From assembly GCF_002305895.1 (NCBI RefSeq), contig NZ_CP022203.1:1714501-1778500 (forward strand): 64,000 bases of DNA, given 5' to 3'. This DNA is from Corallococcus macrosporus DSM 14697. GTDB lineage: Bacteria; Myxococcota; Myxococcia; Myxococcales; Myxococcaceae. The position numbers were made by a program, and so were the translations under genes. How positions within the stretch are numbered: position 1 is the stretch's first letter; each line of letters opens with the position of its first letter. The notes beneath the pieces were generated by a model. The model saw nothing but the letters and a program-made list of their open reading frames with translations. It searched no databases and had not been told where the DNA came from. Below are positions 1-8,561 of this stretch, piece after piece.

Positions 1-417
1 GCCGCCCAGGTGGATGCACACCACGCCCGCCGTCTTGCGGCCCACGCCGGGCAGCTTCTCCAGCGCGTCCCGTTGCAGGGGAATCCGCCCGCCGTGCTCC
101 TGCACCAGCGCCCGGGCCGCCGCGACGATGTTCTTCGCCTTGGCGCGGTAGAGGCCGCAGGTGCGGATGAAGGGCTCCACGTCCGGCGGTTCCGCCTCCG
201 CGTAGGCCTGGGCGTCGGAGAAGCGCTGGAATAGCGCGGGCGTCACCATGTTGACGCGCTTGTCCGTGCACTGGGCGGAGAGGATGACGGCCACCAGCAG
301 TTCCAGGGGCGTCCGGTAGTCCAGCTCGATGCGGGCATCCGGCATGTCCGCGGCCAGCCGGTCCATCACCCGCACCGCGCGCTTTCGCTTCTCAGTGACT
401 GTCTCACGTCCAGGCAC
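1..417 (-). CDS. nth: Endonuclease III, N-terminal part (cut by window edge)
   Basis: DNA glycosylase/AP lyase of base-excision repair. The minus strand reads a continuous frame from a GTG at 417 to the left edge. It shows the family core LLVAVILSAQCTDKRVN, then LPGVGRKTAGVV, the helix-hairpin-helix that carries the catalytic lysine (GRKTA). The window ends just before the expected catalytic Asp (VDTHV) and the C-terminal 4Fe-4S cysteines, so those cannot be checked. The start is uncertain: another in-frame GTG lies a few codons upstream, and I chose 417 because MPGRETVTEKRKRA leads directly into the conserved domain. The gene is divergent from the threonine aldolase gene, with little room for promoters between them. 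Confidence 0.85.
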   Translation of the reverse strand, partial: MPGRETVTEKRKRAVRVMDRLAADMPDARIELDYRTPLELLVAVILSAQCTDKRVNMVTPALFQRFSDAQAYAEAEPPDVEPFIRTCGLYRAKAKNIVAAARALVQEHGGRIPLQRDALEKLPGVGRKTAGVVCIHLGG

Positions 418-486
418 GGCGCCGTTGTATGTCACACCGGCTGCGAGCCCAAGCACCGGTTGGGACTCACCCACGCGGAGAGCTTC

Positions 487-1512
487 ATGAAGCGCATCGA
501 CTTCCGTTCAGACACCGTCACCCAACCCACGGCCGCCATGCGGCGCGCCATCGCGGACGCGGAGGTCGGGGACGACGTCTACGGCGAGGACCCCACCGTG
601 CTCCGCCTGGAGGCCCAGGTCGCCGAGCGGCTCGGCCTGGAGGCCGCCGTCTTCGTGCCATCGGGCACGCAGGCCAACCAACTGGCCATCGGCGCGCACT
701 GCCGGCAGGGAGATGAGGTGCTCACCGAGGCGGGCAGCCACATCCTCCACTACGAAGGCGGCGCGGTACCCGCCCTATGGGGCGTGCAGCCACAGCCCCT
801 GCCAGGCGAGCGAGGCCTGCTGTCGCCCGAGGACGTGCGCGCGGCCGTGCGCGAGGACAACATCCACAATCCGCGCACGCGCCTGCTGTCGCTGGAGAAC
901 ACGCACAACCGGGGCGGTGGCTCGGTGTGGCCGGTGGCGCGCTTCCGGTCCGTGGTGGAAGCGGCGCGCAAGGCGGGGCTGGCCGTCCACCTCGACGGCG
1001 CCCGGCTCTTCAACGCGGGGGTCGCGCTCGGCGTGCCGGTGTCCGCCTGGGCGTCGCTGACGGACTCGACGGCGGTGTGCTTCTCGAAGGGGCTGGGCGC
1101 GCCGGTGGGCTCGGCGTTGGCGGGGCGTGCGGACGTCATCCGCGAGGCGCGCAGGCTGCGCAAGCGCCTGGGCGGAGGCATGCGCCAGGCGGGCATCCTG
1201 GCCGCGGCCGCGCTCCATGCGCTGGAGCACCACGTGGACCGGCTGGCGGACGACCATGCGAACGCTCGCCGGCTGGCCGTGGGGCTGGCGGAGGTTCCCG
1301 GCGTGAAGGTGGACGCTTCACGGGTGGAGACCAACATGGTCTTCGCGGAGTTCTCCCGGCCCGCCCTGGAGGCCTTGTCGCTGCTGGAGCGGCACGGGGT
1401 CCTGACCAACCCCGCGGGGGCTCCGCGGACACTGCGCTTCGTCACGCACCTGGATGTGTCCGCCGCTGACATCGACGAGGCCCTGGGGCGCATCCGCCGC
1501 GCCGTCTCCTGA
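487..1512 (+). CDS. ltaE: Low-specificity L-threonine aldolase
   Basis: PLP enzyme that cleaves L-threonine or L-allo-threonine to glycine and acetaldehyde in the cytoplasm. It has 341 residues, normal for the family. It opens with the family signature [11 protein letters not shown], has [10 protein letters not shown] (Asp170, which contacts the PLP pyridine nitrogen) and [12 protein letters not shown] with the Schiff-base lysine at Lys201. The ATG at 487 is preferred over the in-frame ATG at 460 because GGAGAG lies at the right distance before it and the conserved domain begins at once. The gene stands alone, divergent from nth. The fold assignment is firm; the stereochemical preference cannot be read from sequence. 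Confidence 0.93.
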   Translation: MKRIDFRSDTVTQPTAAMRRAIADAEVGDDVYGEDPTVLRLEAQVAERLGLEAAVFVPSGTQANQLAIGAHCRQGDEVLTEAGSHILHYEGGAVPALWGVQPQPLPGERGLLSPEDVRAAVREDNIHNPRTRLLSLENTHNRGGGSVWPVARFRSVVEAARKAGLAVHLDGARLFNAGVALGVPVSAWASLTDSTAVCFSKGLGAPVGSALAGRADVIREARRLRKRLGGGMRQAGILAAAALHALEHHVDRLADDHANARRLAVGLAEVPGVKVDASRVETNMVFAEFSRPALEALSLLERHGVLTNPAGAPRTLRFVTHLDVSAADIDEALGRIRRAVS

Positions 1513-1611
1513 GCACCACCCGTGGGTGAAACGCGCGCCCGTGGACATCCCCCAGCGGGCGCGCGCCCAGGAAGGAGCACTGCGGTCGGGTCATGGTAGG
1601 CTCGCGGCGTC

Positions 1612-2619
1612 GTGCGTCGCCTCAGCCTCCTCGCCTTCGTGACTGCCTGTGCCTGCGCCAGCCGTGGCGCGGAGCCAAAGATGAGCTTCGAGGAGCTCTA
1701 TGCTACCTCGGCTCCGCGTCCTCGCGGCTCGGAGGTGACACCCGCCGTGCAGCGGGCGCGTCGGCCCGCGCCCGAGACAGCGCCGGAGCTGCACGCCGTG
1801 CTCTCCGCCTTCGCCTCGCGGGCGCAGGCGCTGCGTCAGCAGGTGGCGCGGGGTGGGGTGATGCCCGCCGCGCAGGTGGAGAACTGGGAGCAGATGACCT
1901 TCGCGCTGGACGGCTTCCTGTCGCGTCCAGCCGCGCCGCGCGTCGGCTCCGGCGACCTGTTGCGCGCCCAGAGCGTCCTGGAGGCCGAGCTGGAGCGGGA
2001 TGGCTTCACCTACGGCGACATGCCGGCCTCCCTGGCGGAGGCCGTGGTGCTGCGCGTGGGCCGGCTGGCGGTGCGCACCGCGGAGCTGCGCCGCCTGGAG
2101 CAGCCGCCGGAGCCGGACGAGGATGCGCCTCCGCGCTTCTCCTGGCCGGTGGACCCGGTGTCCGTCACCAGCCTCTTCGGTTATCGCTGGCATCCCGTGA
2201 CGGGCGTGCACCGGCGCCACCTGGGTGTCGACCTGGCCGCCACGCAGGGCCAGCCCATCTACACGGCGGAAAAGGGCGTGGTGCTGCGGGCGGGCCGCAA
2301 CGGCGACCATGGCCTCCAGGTGGAGGTCCAGCACGAGGGCCGCTGGGTGACGCGTTACAGCCACCTGTCCCGCCTGCTGGTGGCGGCAGGTGAGGTGCTG
2401 GAGCGCGGCATCGCCGTGGGGCTCGCGGGAGAGACGGGCCTGGCCACCGGCGTCCACCTGCACTTCGAGCTGTGGCGCGACGGCGAGCCCATGGACCCAC
2501 TGGAGGCGCTGGCGGACGCGGAACCACCACCCGAGCCCACACCGCCCATGGCGCGGAGACCCGCCGGCCGCTCCCCCGCAATGCAACAGGGGCGCCCCCT
2601 TGCGGGTGAGCGCCCCTGA
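1612..2619 (+). CDS. M23 (LytM) metallopeptidase lipoprotein
   Basis: Probable cell-wall hydrolase that cuts peptidoglycan cross-bridges from the envelope side. It starts at a GTG. Residues 1-13 form a short lipoprotein signal ending in the lipobox V-T-A-C (Cys13). About 180 residues of Ala/Arg-rich and helical sequence follow, then a C-terminal M23 domain (about 180-305). The zinc ligands of a catalytically competent LytM are present: His203 and Asp207 in HLGVD, and His282/His284 in HLHFEL. Because the HxxxD and HxH motifs are intact, it is more likely an active endopeptidase than an EnvC/NlpD-type activator. A perfect 9-bp hairpin overlaps its last codons. No genes are clearly co-transcribed with it. 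Confidence 0.9.
   Translation: MRRLSLLAFVTACACASRGAEPKMSFEELYATSAPRPRGSEVTPAVQRARRPAPETAPELHAVLSAFASRAQALRQQVARGGVMPAAQVENWEQMTFALDGFLSRPAAPRVGSGDLLRAQSVLEAELERDGFTYGDMPASLAEAVVLRVGRLAVRTAELRRLEQPPEPDEDAPPRFSWPVDPVSVTSLFGYRWHPVTGVHRRHLGVDLAATQGQPIYTAEKGVVLRAGRNGDHGLQVEVQHEGRWVTRYSHLSRLLVAAGEVLERGIAVGLAGETGLATGVHLHFELWRDGEPMDPLEALADAEPPPEPTPPMARRPAGRSPAMQQGRPLAGERP
2587..2618. terminator. Hairpin between convergent M23 and HU genes
   Basis: Perfect 9-bp inverted repeat CAGGGGCGC (2587-2595) / GCGCCCCTG (2610-2618) with a 14-nt loop. It lies across the end of the M23 gene and 24 bp from the end of the HU gene, so it could act on both strands. There is no clear U-tract, so efficiency is inferred. 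Confidence 0.55.
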
Positions 2620-2641
2620 GCGAAGCCCACGCGGCGGTGGC

Positions 2642-2911
2642 CTAGAGCGAGTTCTTCAGCTCCTTGGCGGGCCGGAAGCCAATCGTCTTCGACGCCTTGA
2701 GCTTCATCATCTCGTTGGTCTGGGGGTTGCGGATCTTGCGCGCCTTGCGCGAGCGAACCGACCAGGTTCCAAAGCCGGGGTAGCTGAAGCGAGCGTCCTT
2801 CTTCACCGCCTTGCCGATGTTGGTGAAGACGATGTCGAGGATCTGCGCCGCCGACTTCTTGGTGAGACGTGTCTGCGCCGCCACCACCTCGACGAGTTCT
2901 GCCTTGGTCAT
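2642..2911 (-). CDS. hup: HU-family nucleoid DNA-binding protein
   Basis: Small basic protein of 89 residues that dimerises, bends DNA and helps compact the nucleoid. The length and sequence fit HU/IHF: helical N-terminus MTKAELVEVVA, the central GFGTWSVRSRKARKIRNPQT that forms the DNA-intercalating arms, and a C-terminus with PAKELKN. The ATG at 2911 has a good GGAGGGG ribosome binding site. A possible sigma-70 promoter lies about 50-80 bp upstream. It is not linked to an operon: its neighbour on one side is convergent and on the other divergent. HU versus IHF subtype is not decided by sequence alone, but HU is the default for a single 89-90 residue protein. Confidence 0.93.
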   Translation of the reverse strand: MTKAELVEVVAAQTRLTKKSAAQILDIVFTNIGKAVKKDARFSYPGFGTWSVRSRKARKIRNPQTNEMMKLKASKTIGFRPAKELKNSL

Positions 2912-2960
2912 TACGCCCCTCCGTCCGTTGTCTGGCCTTGAAGTGCTTTAACCCGGCCGG

Positions 2961-2989
2961 TGGTAACAAATCGCTCTTTTCCCTGTCAA
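2961..2989 (-). promoter_or_regulatory. Candidate sigma-70 promoter of the HU gene
   Basis: On the minus strand a perfect -35 TTGACA (2984-2989) is followed 17 nt later by TTACCA (2961-2966), a poor -10. It sits about 50 bp before the HU ATG in a locally A/T-richer stretch. The spacing and -35 support it; the -10 is weak. Confidence 0.4.
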
Positions 2990-3131
2990 TGCCGGCCGCG
3001 GTTTGGAGCCGGAAAATCGGCCTCCAGACGAAAAGTTGGCCCTCTGAAACACAGGGCGTAGGAAGAGCGTGGCGCGACGCTTCCGATACATCATCGCAGC
3101 CCATGAATGATGAATGGGAAAGAGCTGTGTG

Positions 3132-3191
3132 TGATCGCGATTCGAAGAAAGTCTTTGAAATAATGATCGCTTGCGAGGGTGCGCTGATCGC
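3132..3191 (+). promoter_or_regulatory. Three phased TGATCGC heptamers
   Basis: TGATCGC occurs at 3132-3138, 3164-3170 and 3185-3191, with centre distances of 32 and 21 bp, close to three and two helical turns. All are direct repeats upstream of the ATG at 3225. A regulator-binding role is inferred from phasing only. Confidence 0.3.
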
Positions 3192-3224
3192 GTGCGCGTG
3201 AGTCCCCGGCGGGAAGGCGCTAGG

Positions 3225-5012
3225 ATGCTGGCTTGCGTGCGTTTTCGAACCTTCCTGCTCTTGAGCCTGCTGCTTGCCGGTGCCTGCCGGAGCGCCTCGC
3301 ACCGCGAGGCCCTCTCCGTGCCAGGCGCCTCCACCGTCATCTGGGTAGACGCGGCCCGGGAGGGCCCTGGCGACGGCTCGCGTGATCGCCCGCTGCAGTC
3401 GCTGGGGGAGGCACTGGCCCGGCCCGGACCGTTGACCGTGCGGCTGGCGCCGGGCCGGTACGAGGGGCCCTTCGTCCTTCCGCCAGGTGCTCGGCTGGAG
3501 GGACTGGGGACGGGCGTGGTGCTGCACGCGGGGGATGACTCCCACACCGTGCTGAAGATGGATGAAGGTGGGATTTTGTCGGGCGTGGTGGTTCAGGGTG
3601 GTCAATGGGGGCTGGAGGTGACTGGCGGGAGCCATGTGCGGCTGGAGCGGGTGGGCTTCAGCGGACAGCGGACGGGGGCGGTGCGGGTGGAGTCGGGACG
3701 CCTGGACGTGGAGGCCAGCCGCTTCGAGGCGGCGCCGACGGCCACGGTGGGCATCCTGCTCGAAAGCAAGAGCCCCCTGCCTCCGGGCAGTGGCGCCATG
3801 GCCACGGGGGCGGAGCGCCTGGCCACGGCTCCCGAGGCGCCGGGGACGGCCCCGCGGCAGGTGGCGGAGGCCCGCGCGGACGCTGGGGCGGACCCGGGGC
3901 AGGTGGCGGAGGCCCGCGCGGACGCTGGGACGGCCCCGCGGCAGGTGGCGGAGGCCCGCGCGGACGCTGGGACGGCCCCGCGGCAGGTGGCGGAGGCCCG
4001 CGCGGACGCTGGGGCGGACCCGGGGCGCCCCGCGGGCGAAGCCCCTCCCACCGGCGCAGAAGGGACGCGAGCAGGCCCGGAGTCACCCCGTGCCGCGGGC
4101 GAGGCGCACATTCGCGACAGCACCTTCACCGGCCCCTACCGCCGCGCCGTGCGCCTGCGTGGTGCGGACATGCGGGCCCGGCTGGAAGACGTCCGCTTCT
4201 CCGGACCCGCGACGGCGGTGGGCGTGGATGGCGCGCACGCGGAGGTGCTCCGCTCGTCCGCGGAGGGCGGGCAGGCGGCGGCCTTCTCCGTGATGTCCGG
4301 CACGCTCATCCTGGACGAGGTCACCGTCACGGGGCACGAGTACGGCCTGTCCGCGATGCAGGCCCTCCGGCTCGAGGTGCACCGCTTCACGTCGGTGCGG
4401 GCCCAGCGGGCGGGCATGGGCGTGTCGCTGTCACGCGCGCGGCTCCGGGACATCGTGGTGCGGGAGAGTGGCTCGTATGGGGGGCTTCAATTCCTGGGCG
4501 GCGACCTGGACGTCCAGGGCGTCCGCGTCGAAGGCGCCGGCGAGTACGGCCTGATGGCGTTGCGCGGGAAGCTGCGGCTCCGCGACGCGGACATCCGAGG
4601 GGTGCGCACGGCGGACAACGTCACCGGCGATGGCCTGCACCTGCGTCAGGTCGAAGCGGACGTGGAGGGCGTCGTGGTGCGTGAGGCGCAAGGCGCCTGT
4701 GTCCTGGCCGCTCAGGCGGCTCGCGTGTCGCTGCGGGGCGCGAAGCTGGAGGCCTGTGGAGACGTGGGCTTGATGACGGACACGCTGGCCCGGCTGGACG
4801 CGTCCAGCGTGAAGATTGACGGGGCGGCGAGCGCGCTGAAGGCGCACGGCGGCAGCGAGCTGCGGGTGGAGTCCCTGGACGCGCGCGGCCTGGCGAAAGG
4901 GTTCGCCCAGGCGGAGTGCGAGGGCGGCACGCAGGTGCTCCTGAAGGACCTCCGCTCCGAGGACACGCGAGGCCTCCCGGAGACCCCCTGTGTCCAGGTC
5001 CTCTCTCCGTGA
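3225..5012 (+). CDS. Secreted right-handed beta-helix repeat protein, probable lipoprotein
   Basis: 595-residue envelope protein of unknown partner. Residues 1-19 form a signal sequence with LLLAGAC; the residues before Cys (A-G-A) are a slightly off-consensus lipobox. Next comes a DUF1565-like opening (IWVDAAREGPGDGSRDRPLQ) typical of pectate-lyase-like beta-helices, then many imperfect 20-25 residue turns of the type RLERVGFSG, VEASRF, LRLRDADIRG to the C-terminus. In the middle, about residues 207-267, four 14-residue tandem copies of GTAPRQVAEARADA interrupt the helix. Catalytic residues of a polysaccharide lyase are not evident, so a binding or structural role is likelier. The ATG at 3225 is chosen because the signal peptide starts there; the frame is open further upstream. 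Confidence 0.75.
   Translation: MLACVRFRTFLLLSLLLAGACRSASHREALSVPGASTVIWVDAAREGPGDGSRDRPLQSLGEALARPGPLTVRLAPGRYEGPFVLPPGARLEGLGTGVVLHAGDDSHTVLKMDEGGILSGVVVQGGQWGLEVTGGSHVRLERVGFSGQRTGAVRVESGRLDVEASRFEAAPTATVGILLESKSPLPPGSGAMATGAERLATAPEAPGTAPRQVAEARADAGADPGQVAEARADAGTAPRQVAEARADAGTAPRQVAEARADAGADPGRPAGEAPPTGAEGTRAGPESPRAAGEAHIRDSTFTGPYRRAVRLRGADMRARLEDVRFSGPATAVGVDGAHAEVLRSSAEGGQAAAFSVMSGTLILDEVTVTGHEYGLSAMQALRLEVHRFTSVRAQRAGMGVSLSRARLRDIVVRESGSYGGLQFLGGDLDVQGVRVEGAGEYGLMALRGKLRLRDADIRGVRTADNVTGDGLHLRQVEADVEGVVVREAQGACVLAAQAARVSLRGAKLEACGDVGLMTDTLARLDASSVKIDGAASALKAHGGSELRVESLDARGLAKGFAQAECEGGTQVLLKDLRSEDTRGLPETPCVQVLSP
3843..4025 (+). repeat. 42-bp coding minisatellite
   Basis: Four tandem 42-bp units (3843-3884, 3885-3926, 3927-3968, 3969-4010) plus a 15-bp partial copy. 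Units 1, 3 and 4 encode GTAPRQVAEARADA; unit 2 starts GADPGQ. The unit is a multiple of three, so copy-number change keeps the frame. Confidence 0.9.
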
Positions 5013-5060
5013 GCGAGGCCTCCGGCCCCGAACGCTTCGGCTGGTATCGCCCACCGGGGC

Positions 5061-6224
5061 TCAGGGGACGGACCGCTCAGGCTCGCGAGGCGGCTCTTCC
5101 ACCTGCTCGGGCGCGGGCTCGGTGATGGCGGCGGGCAGGGAGGCGGCATGCCGCTCCAGCCACTCGCGGATGACGGGGTAGACCTCCGTCGGCGCGCCGG
5201 TGCCGAAGACGAGGTCTCCGTGCCCGTAGTTCATCTTGTCGCCATGGTCCGTGCCGAAGATGTGCAGCGTGCGGTCCGGCGCGGTGGCCAGCGCGAACTG
5301 CGCCTCCACGTTGGCGGCCGTGGCCAGCCGGTCCGAACTTCCGCCCATGATGAGCAGGGGAAGCTGGAGCTTCGAGATGCCGGCGCGCCAATCCACGCCG
5401 CGGTCGAAGGAGCGGAACGCATCGTGCTCAATCCAGTCCTGGAACTGGAGCAGCACCTTGCGGCTCATCGACGACATCATGTTCGCGTAGACCTGCCGCT
5501 GGATGCGCGGAGGGATGTGCTCGGGGTTCACCAGCAAGTCGGACAAGGGCAGGGTGACGTATCCCAGGAAGGGCGCGAGGCTGGCGCTCATCCACTCCTG
5601 ACGGAAGCGTGCGGGCCATGCGGCACGAACGCCCATGGAGATGAGGGTGCGCAGGAAGGGCTCCGACTTGAAGTGCACGGGCGCGCCCAACGTGAGCAAC
5701 CCCGCGAGCTTCGCCCCATGCGGGCCCTGGGCGACGCCGTAGCCCACCAGCCCGCCCAGGGAATGGCCGAGCCAGAAGGCGCGTTTCGCCCCCGTCTCCT
5801 TCAGCGCCAGCTCCAGCAGCGCCGGCCCGTCCTGGAGGATGTGGTCGTCGATGGTGAAGTCCGTGTACCTCCGGCCACGGGGCGGCTGGCGTGAGTGCCC
5901 GGTGCCGCGCCACTCCACGCTGAAGCAGTCGAAGCCGGCCTCGGCCAGGTAGTGCGCGACGGAGTAGGGGGGCTCGAAGTCGAAGGTGAACCGGTTCGCC
6001 GCGAGCCCATGGCACAGCAGCACGGGCTCCTCGAAACGGCGCACGGCCGCGCGCCGGACATGAACCACCAGCTCCCAGCCATCCTCGCACCGGGCCCGCA
6101 GGACCTGGGGAAGCTCCGCGCGGGGGCGGTACCATCGCCGAACGGACGCCACCCAAAGGACGTTCCACAGCACGAGTGCGACCCCAGCGACCAGTACCCA
6201 CACCGTCCACCGCGAAGCATCCAT
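5061..6224 (-). CDS. Membrane-anchored alpha/beta hydrolase
   Basis: 387-residue serine hydrolase. Residues about 8-27 form one hydrophobic helix (VWVLVAGVALVLWNVLWVAS), probably an uncleaved N-terminal anchor. The hydrolase fold follows: the HGLAANRF oxyanion region, the nucleophile elbow GHSLGG with Ser155, a late Asp in GGSSDRLA and the His in TDHGDKMNYGHGD. The overall pattern, with the MNYGHGDL-like ending, resembles lipase and PHA-synthase-like or acylglycerol hydrolases; the substrate cannot be read. The start at 6224 has an ideal AGGAGG. It converges with the beta-helix gene and is divergent from pssA with 93 bp between, where both promoters must lie. Confidence 0.85.
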   Translation of the reverse strand: MDASRWTVWVLVAGVALVLWNVLWVASVRRWYRPRAELPQVLRARCEDGWELVVHVRRAAVRRFEEPVLLCHGLAANRFTFDFEPPYSVAHYLAEAGFDCFSVEWRGTGHSRQPPRGRRYTDFTIDDHILQDGPALLELALKETGAKRAFWLGHSLGGLVGYGVAQGPHGAKLAGLLTLGAPVHFKSEPFLRTLISMGVRAAWPARFRQEWMSASLAPFLGYVTLPLSDLLVNPEHIPPRIQRQVYANMMSSMSRKVLLQFQDWIEHDAFRSFDRGVDWRAGISKLQLPLLIMGGSSDRLATAANVEAQFALATAPDRTLHIFGTDHGDKMNYGHGDLVFGTGAPTEVYPVIREWLERHAASLPAAITEPAPEQVEEPPREPERSVP

Positions 6225-6317
6225 GCAGCCTCCTATTCCAAAATAAAACCCTGCTAAGGTCGGTTCACCCGCCGTTCTGCCGCCGGGAAGTCACGGCCAT
6301 CAGAGGAAGTCGAGGGA

Positions 6318-7184
6318 ATGATGAAGTTGCGGAAACTGATGTTCGTGCTCCCGAATCTCTTCACCGTCACGTCCATTTTCTGCGGCTTCTACGCCATCAC
6401 CCTGTGCACGGGGGACGTTGCTCCGGTGCAGCTGTATCAGGCGGCGCTGGCCATCTTCTTCGCCATGTTCTTCGACGGCTTCGACGGCCGGGTGGCCCGG
6501 CTGACGAAGACGCAGAGCGACTTCGGCGTGCAGCTCGACAGCCTGGCGGACGTCATCTCCTTCGGGGCGGCGCCTTCCCTCCTGGTGTACAAGTGGGCGC
6601 TCGAGCCCCTGGGCTTCGTGGGGCTGTTCATCGCGTTCTCCTTCGCGGCGTGCGGCGCGTTGCGGCTGGCGCGCTTCAACGTGCTGGCGGCGCGCAACCC
6701 CCATGGTGGGGGTGGCAGCTTCTTCGTGGGCCTGCCCATCCCCGTGGCGGCTGGCATGCTGGTGTCGGTCATCATCTCCCACCACGCGGCCACGCAGGGC
6801 GAGCCCCTGGCCGAGGGTGCCATCGTGCCCATGGCGGTGGCGGTGGCGGGCCTCGCGCTGCTGATGGTGTCCACGGTGCGCTACCGGACCTTCAAGGACA
6901 CGCGGCCCAACCGGAAGAGCGCGCTGGCGTTCATGCTGGTGGTCGTGGGCGGGACGGTGATTGCCACGCAGTTCCACCCGGCCTGGGTCCTGGTGGCGTG
7001 CTGTGGTGCCTACCTCGCGCTGGGCCTGGTGGAGTCCGCGGTGCTCGTCCGCAGCCGGCTGGCTGCTCGCAAGGTGGCGGCGCCCTGCGCGGTGGCCGCG
7101 GTCGCGGTGGCCACGGTCATCGACGACGAGGACGAAGAGGAGGCCGAGTCCACCCCGGGCTCCGACGGGCCCGCGTACCTCTGA
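6318..7184 (+). CDS. pssA: CDP-diacylglycerol-serine O-phosphatidyltransferase
   Basis: Integral membrane enzyme making phosphatidylserine from CDP-diacylglycerol and serine, the first committed step to phosphatidylethanolamine. The 288-residue protein has the CDP-alcohol phosphotransferase motif D-G-x2-A-R-x8-G-x3-D-x3-D, seen as DGRVARL followed by FGVQLDSLAD, and about eight hydrophobic segments. The PNLFTVTSIFCGF start is typical of the bacterial PssA class. The C-terminus is an unusually acidic tail (DDEDEEEAES) after the last membrane segment. Start: tandem ATGATG with a GAGGG just upstream. It stands alone; psd is not in the window. Confidence 0.92.
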   Translation: MMKLRKLMFVLPNLFTVTSIFCGFYAITLCTGDVAPVQLYQAALAIFFAMFFDGFDGRVARLTKTQSDFGVQLDSLADVISFGAAPSLLVYKWALEPLGFVGLFIAFSFAACGALRLARFNVLAARNPHGGGGSFFVGLPIPVAAGMLVSVIISHHAATQGEPLAEGAIVPMAVAVAGLALLMVSTVRYRTFKDTRPNRKSALAFMLVVVGGTVIATQFHPAWVLVACCGAYLALGLVESAVLVRSRLAARKVAAPCAVAAVAVATVIDDEDEEEAESTPGSDGPAYL

Positions 7185-7295
7185 CCGAGGGGCGGCCGTT
7201 TCCTGCCCGGCCCCCGTCCAGTCCGGGAGGCGCCGTGCGCCGGACCCGCATCGGTCCGTGCCCCGCCGTCCCGCTGCCGCTAGGATGCGCGGCCC

Positions 7296-8561
7296 ATGCG
7301 CGTCGAGCTGCTGTGCACCGGTGACGAGCTCGTCACCGGCCTCATTACGGACACGAACAGCAACTACCTGGAGGCCCGCCTCTTCGACCTGGGCGTCAAG
7401 GTCGAGCGCGTCGTCCTCGTCGGAGACGTGCGGCCGGACATCACCCGGGCCCTGACGGAAGCCGCGTCGCGCGCGGACGTGGTGGTGGTGTCGGGAGGGC
7501 TGGGGCCCACCGCGGACGACTTCACCCTCGAATGCGCCGCGAGCGCCGCGGGCGTGCCGTTGGAGGAGGACCCGCGGGTGCTCGGCTGGCTGCATGAGCG
7601 TTATGCCGCGCGCGGCATTCCGCCCAACCCGAGCGCCCTGCGCATGGCGCGCGTCCCCAGGGGCTCCGAGCCCGTGAAGAACCCGGAGGGCTCCGCGCCG
7701 CTCGTGCTGATGAAGCTGGGAGGCGCCCAGCTCTTCTTCCTCCCGGGCGTGCCCCGGGAGTTCAAGGCGCTGCTGGAGGCCGAGGTGCTGCCGCGCATCC
7801 GCGCCACCCTGGACGCCCGCCCCGGGCGCACGTACCGGGCCTTCCGGCTGCTGCGCACGGTGGGCATTCCGGAATCGGAGCTCGACCTGTCCGTCGCGCC
7901 CATGGCGCCGCGGCATCCCCGCGTCGTGTTCGGCTTCCGCACGCATGCGCCGGAGAACCACCTCAAGCTGATGGCGGAGGCCTCCTCCCAGTCGGAGGCG
8001 GACGCCGCGCTCGCCGCCGCGGAGGCGGAGTGCCGCCAGGTGCTGGGCCCACGCATCTTCGGCGCGGACGCGGAGACCTACGCCGCGGCGCTCCTCGAAA
8101 CGCTCCGCCGGGCGGGGGCCACGCTGGCGGTGGCGGAGAGCTGTACGGGCGGCCTCATTGCCCAGCAGCTCACGGCGGTGCCGGGCTCCAGCGACGTCTT
8201 CATCGGCGGCGCCGTCGTGTATTCGGAGAAGATGAAGTCCGCATGGGTGGGAGTCCCCCCCGAGCTCCTCGCGCGGCACACCGCGGTCTCTCGCGAGACG
8301 GCCGTGGCCATGGCGGAGGGCGTGCGCGCCGCCTGCGCAACGACCTTCGGCCTGTCGGTGACGGGGTACGCGGGGCCCGGGGGTGGTACGCCGGAGGACC
8401 CCGTCGGCACCGTGTACTGCGCGCTGGCGGCCCCCGGCCTGCCCACCCGCGTTGAGCGCATCTCTGTCACCGGCGACCGCGACCGCGTGCGCCTGTTCGC
8501 CGCTTCCTTCACGCAGGAAATGCTGCGGCAGCACCTGCTCGCCGCGCCCGCCACCCCATGA
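7296..8561 (+). CDS. cinA: CinA-family nicotinamide-nucleotide amidohydrolase
   Basis: 421-residue two-domain protein. The N-terminal MoaB/MoCF-like domain (LLCTGDELVTGL, SGGLGPTADDFT) is the ADP-ribose pyrophosphatase part of CinA. The C-terminal domain (VAESCTGGLIAQQL, TGYAGPGGGTPEDPVGTV) is the PncC nicotinamide mononucleotide deamidase that recycles NMN, for example after NAD-dependent ligation. The length equals the family norm. In many bacteria cinA lies directly upstream of recA; here recA is about 2 kb away and in the opposite direction. Its stop overlaps the next ATG (ATGA), which suggests translational coupling with the membrane protein gene that follows. Confidence 0.93.
   Translation: MRVELLCTGDELVTGLITDTNSNYLEARLFDLGVKVERVVLVGDVRPDITRALTEAASRADVVVVSGGLGPTADDFTLECAASAAGVPLEEDPRVLGWLHERYAARGIPPNPSALRMARVPRGSEPVKNPEGSAPLVLMKLGGAQLFFLPGVPREFKALLEAEVLPRIRATLDARPGRTYRAFRLLRTVGIPESELDLSVAPMAPRHPRVVFGFRTHAPENHLKLMAEASSQSEADAALAAAEAECRQVLGPRIFGADAETYAAALLETLRRAGATLAVAESCTGGLIAQQLTAVPGSSDVFIGGAVVYSEKMKSAWVGVPPELLARHTAVSRETAVAMAEGVRAACATTFGLSVTGYAGPGGGTPEDPVGTVYCALAAPGLPTRVERISVTGDRDRVRLFAASFTQEMLRQHLLAAPATP

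Larger units (their letters stand above)
2912..3224. other. Divergent intergenic region HU / beta-helix lipoprotein
   Basis: 313 bp without a credible gene and clearly less G/C-rich than its surroundings. It holds the candidate HU promoter near its left end and three TGATCGC heptamers near its right end. I see no tRNA or small reading frame with a ribosome binding site in it. Confidence 0.6.

Noticed and set aside
5013-5060. Hairpin between the beta-helix gene and the convergent hydrolase gene
   Set aside because: Only a 6-bp GCCCCG/CGGGGC match with a long loop; too weak to call a terminator.
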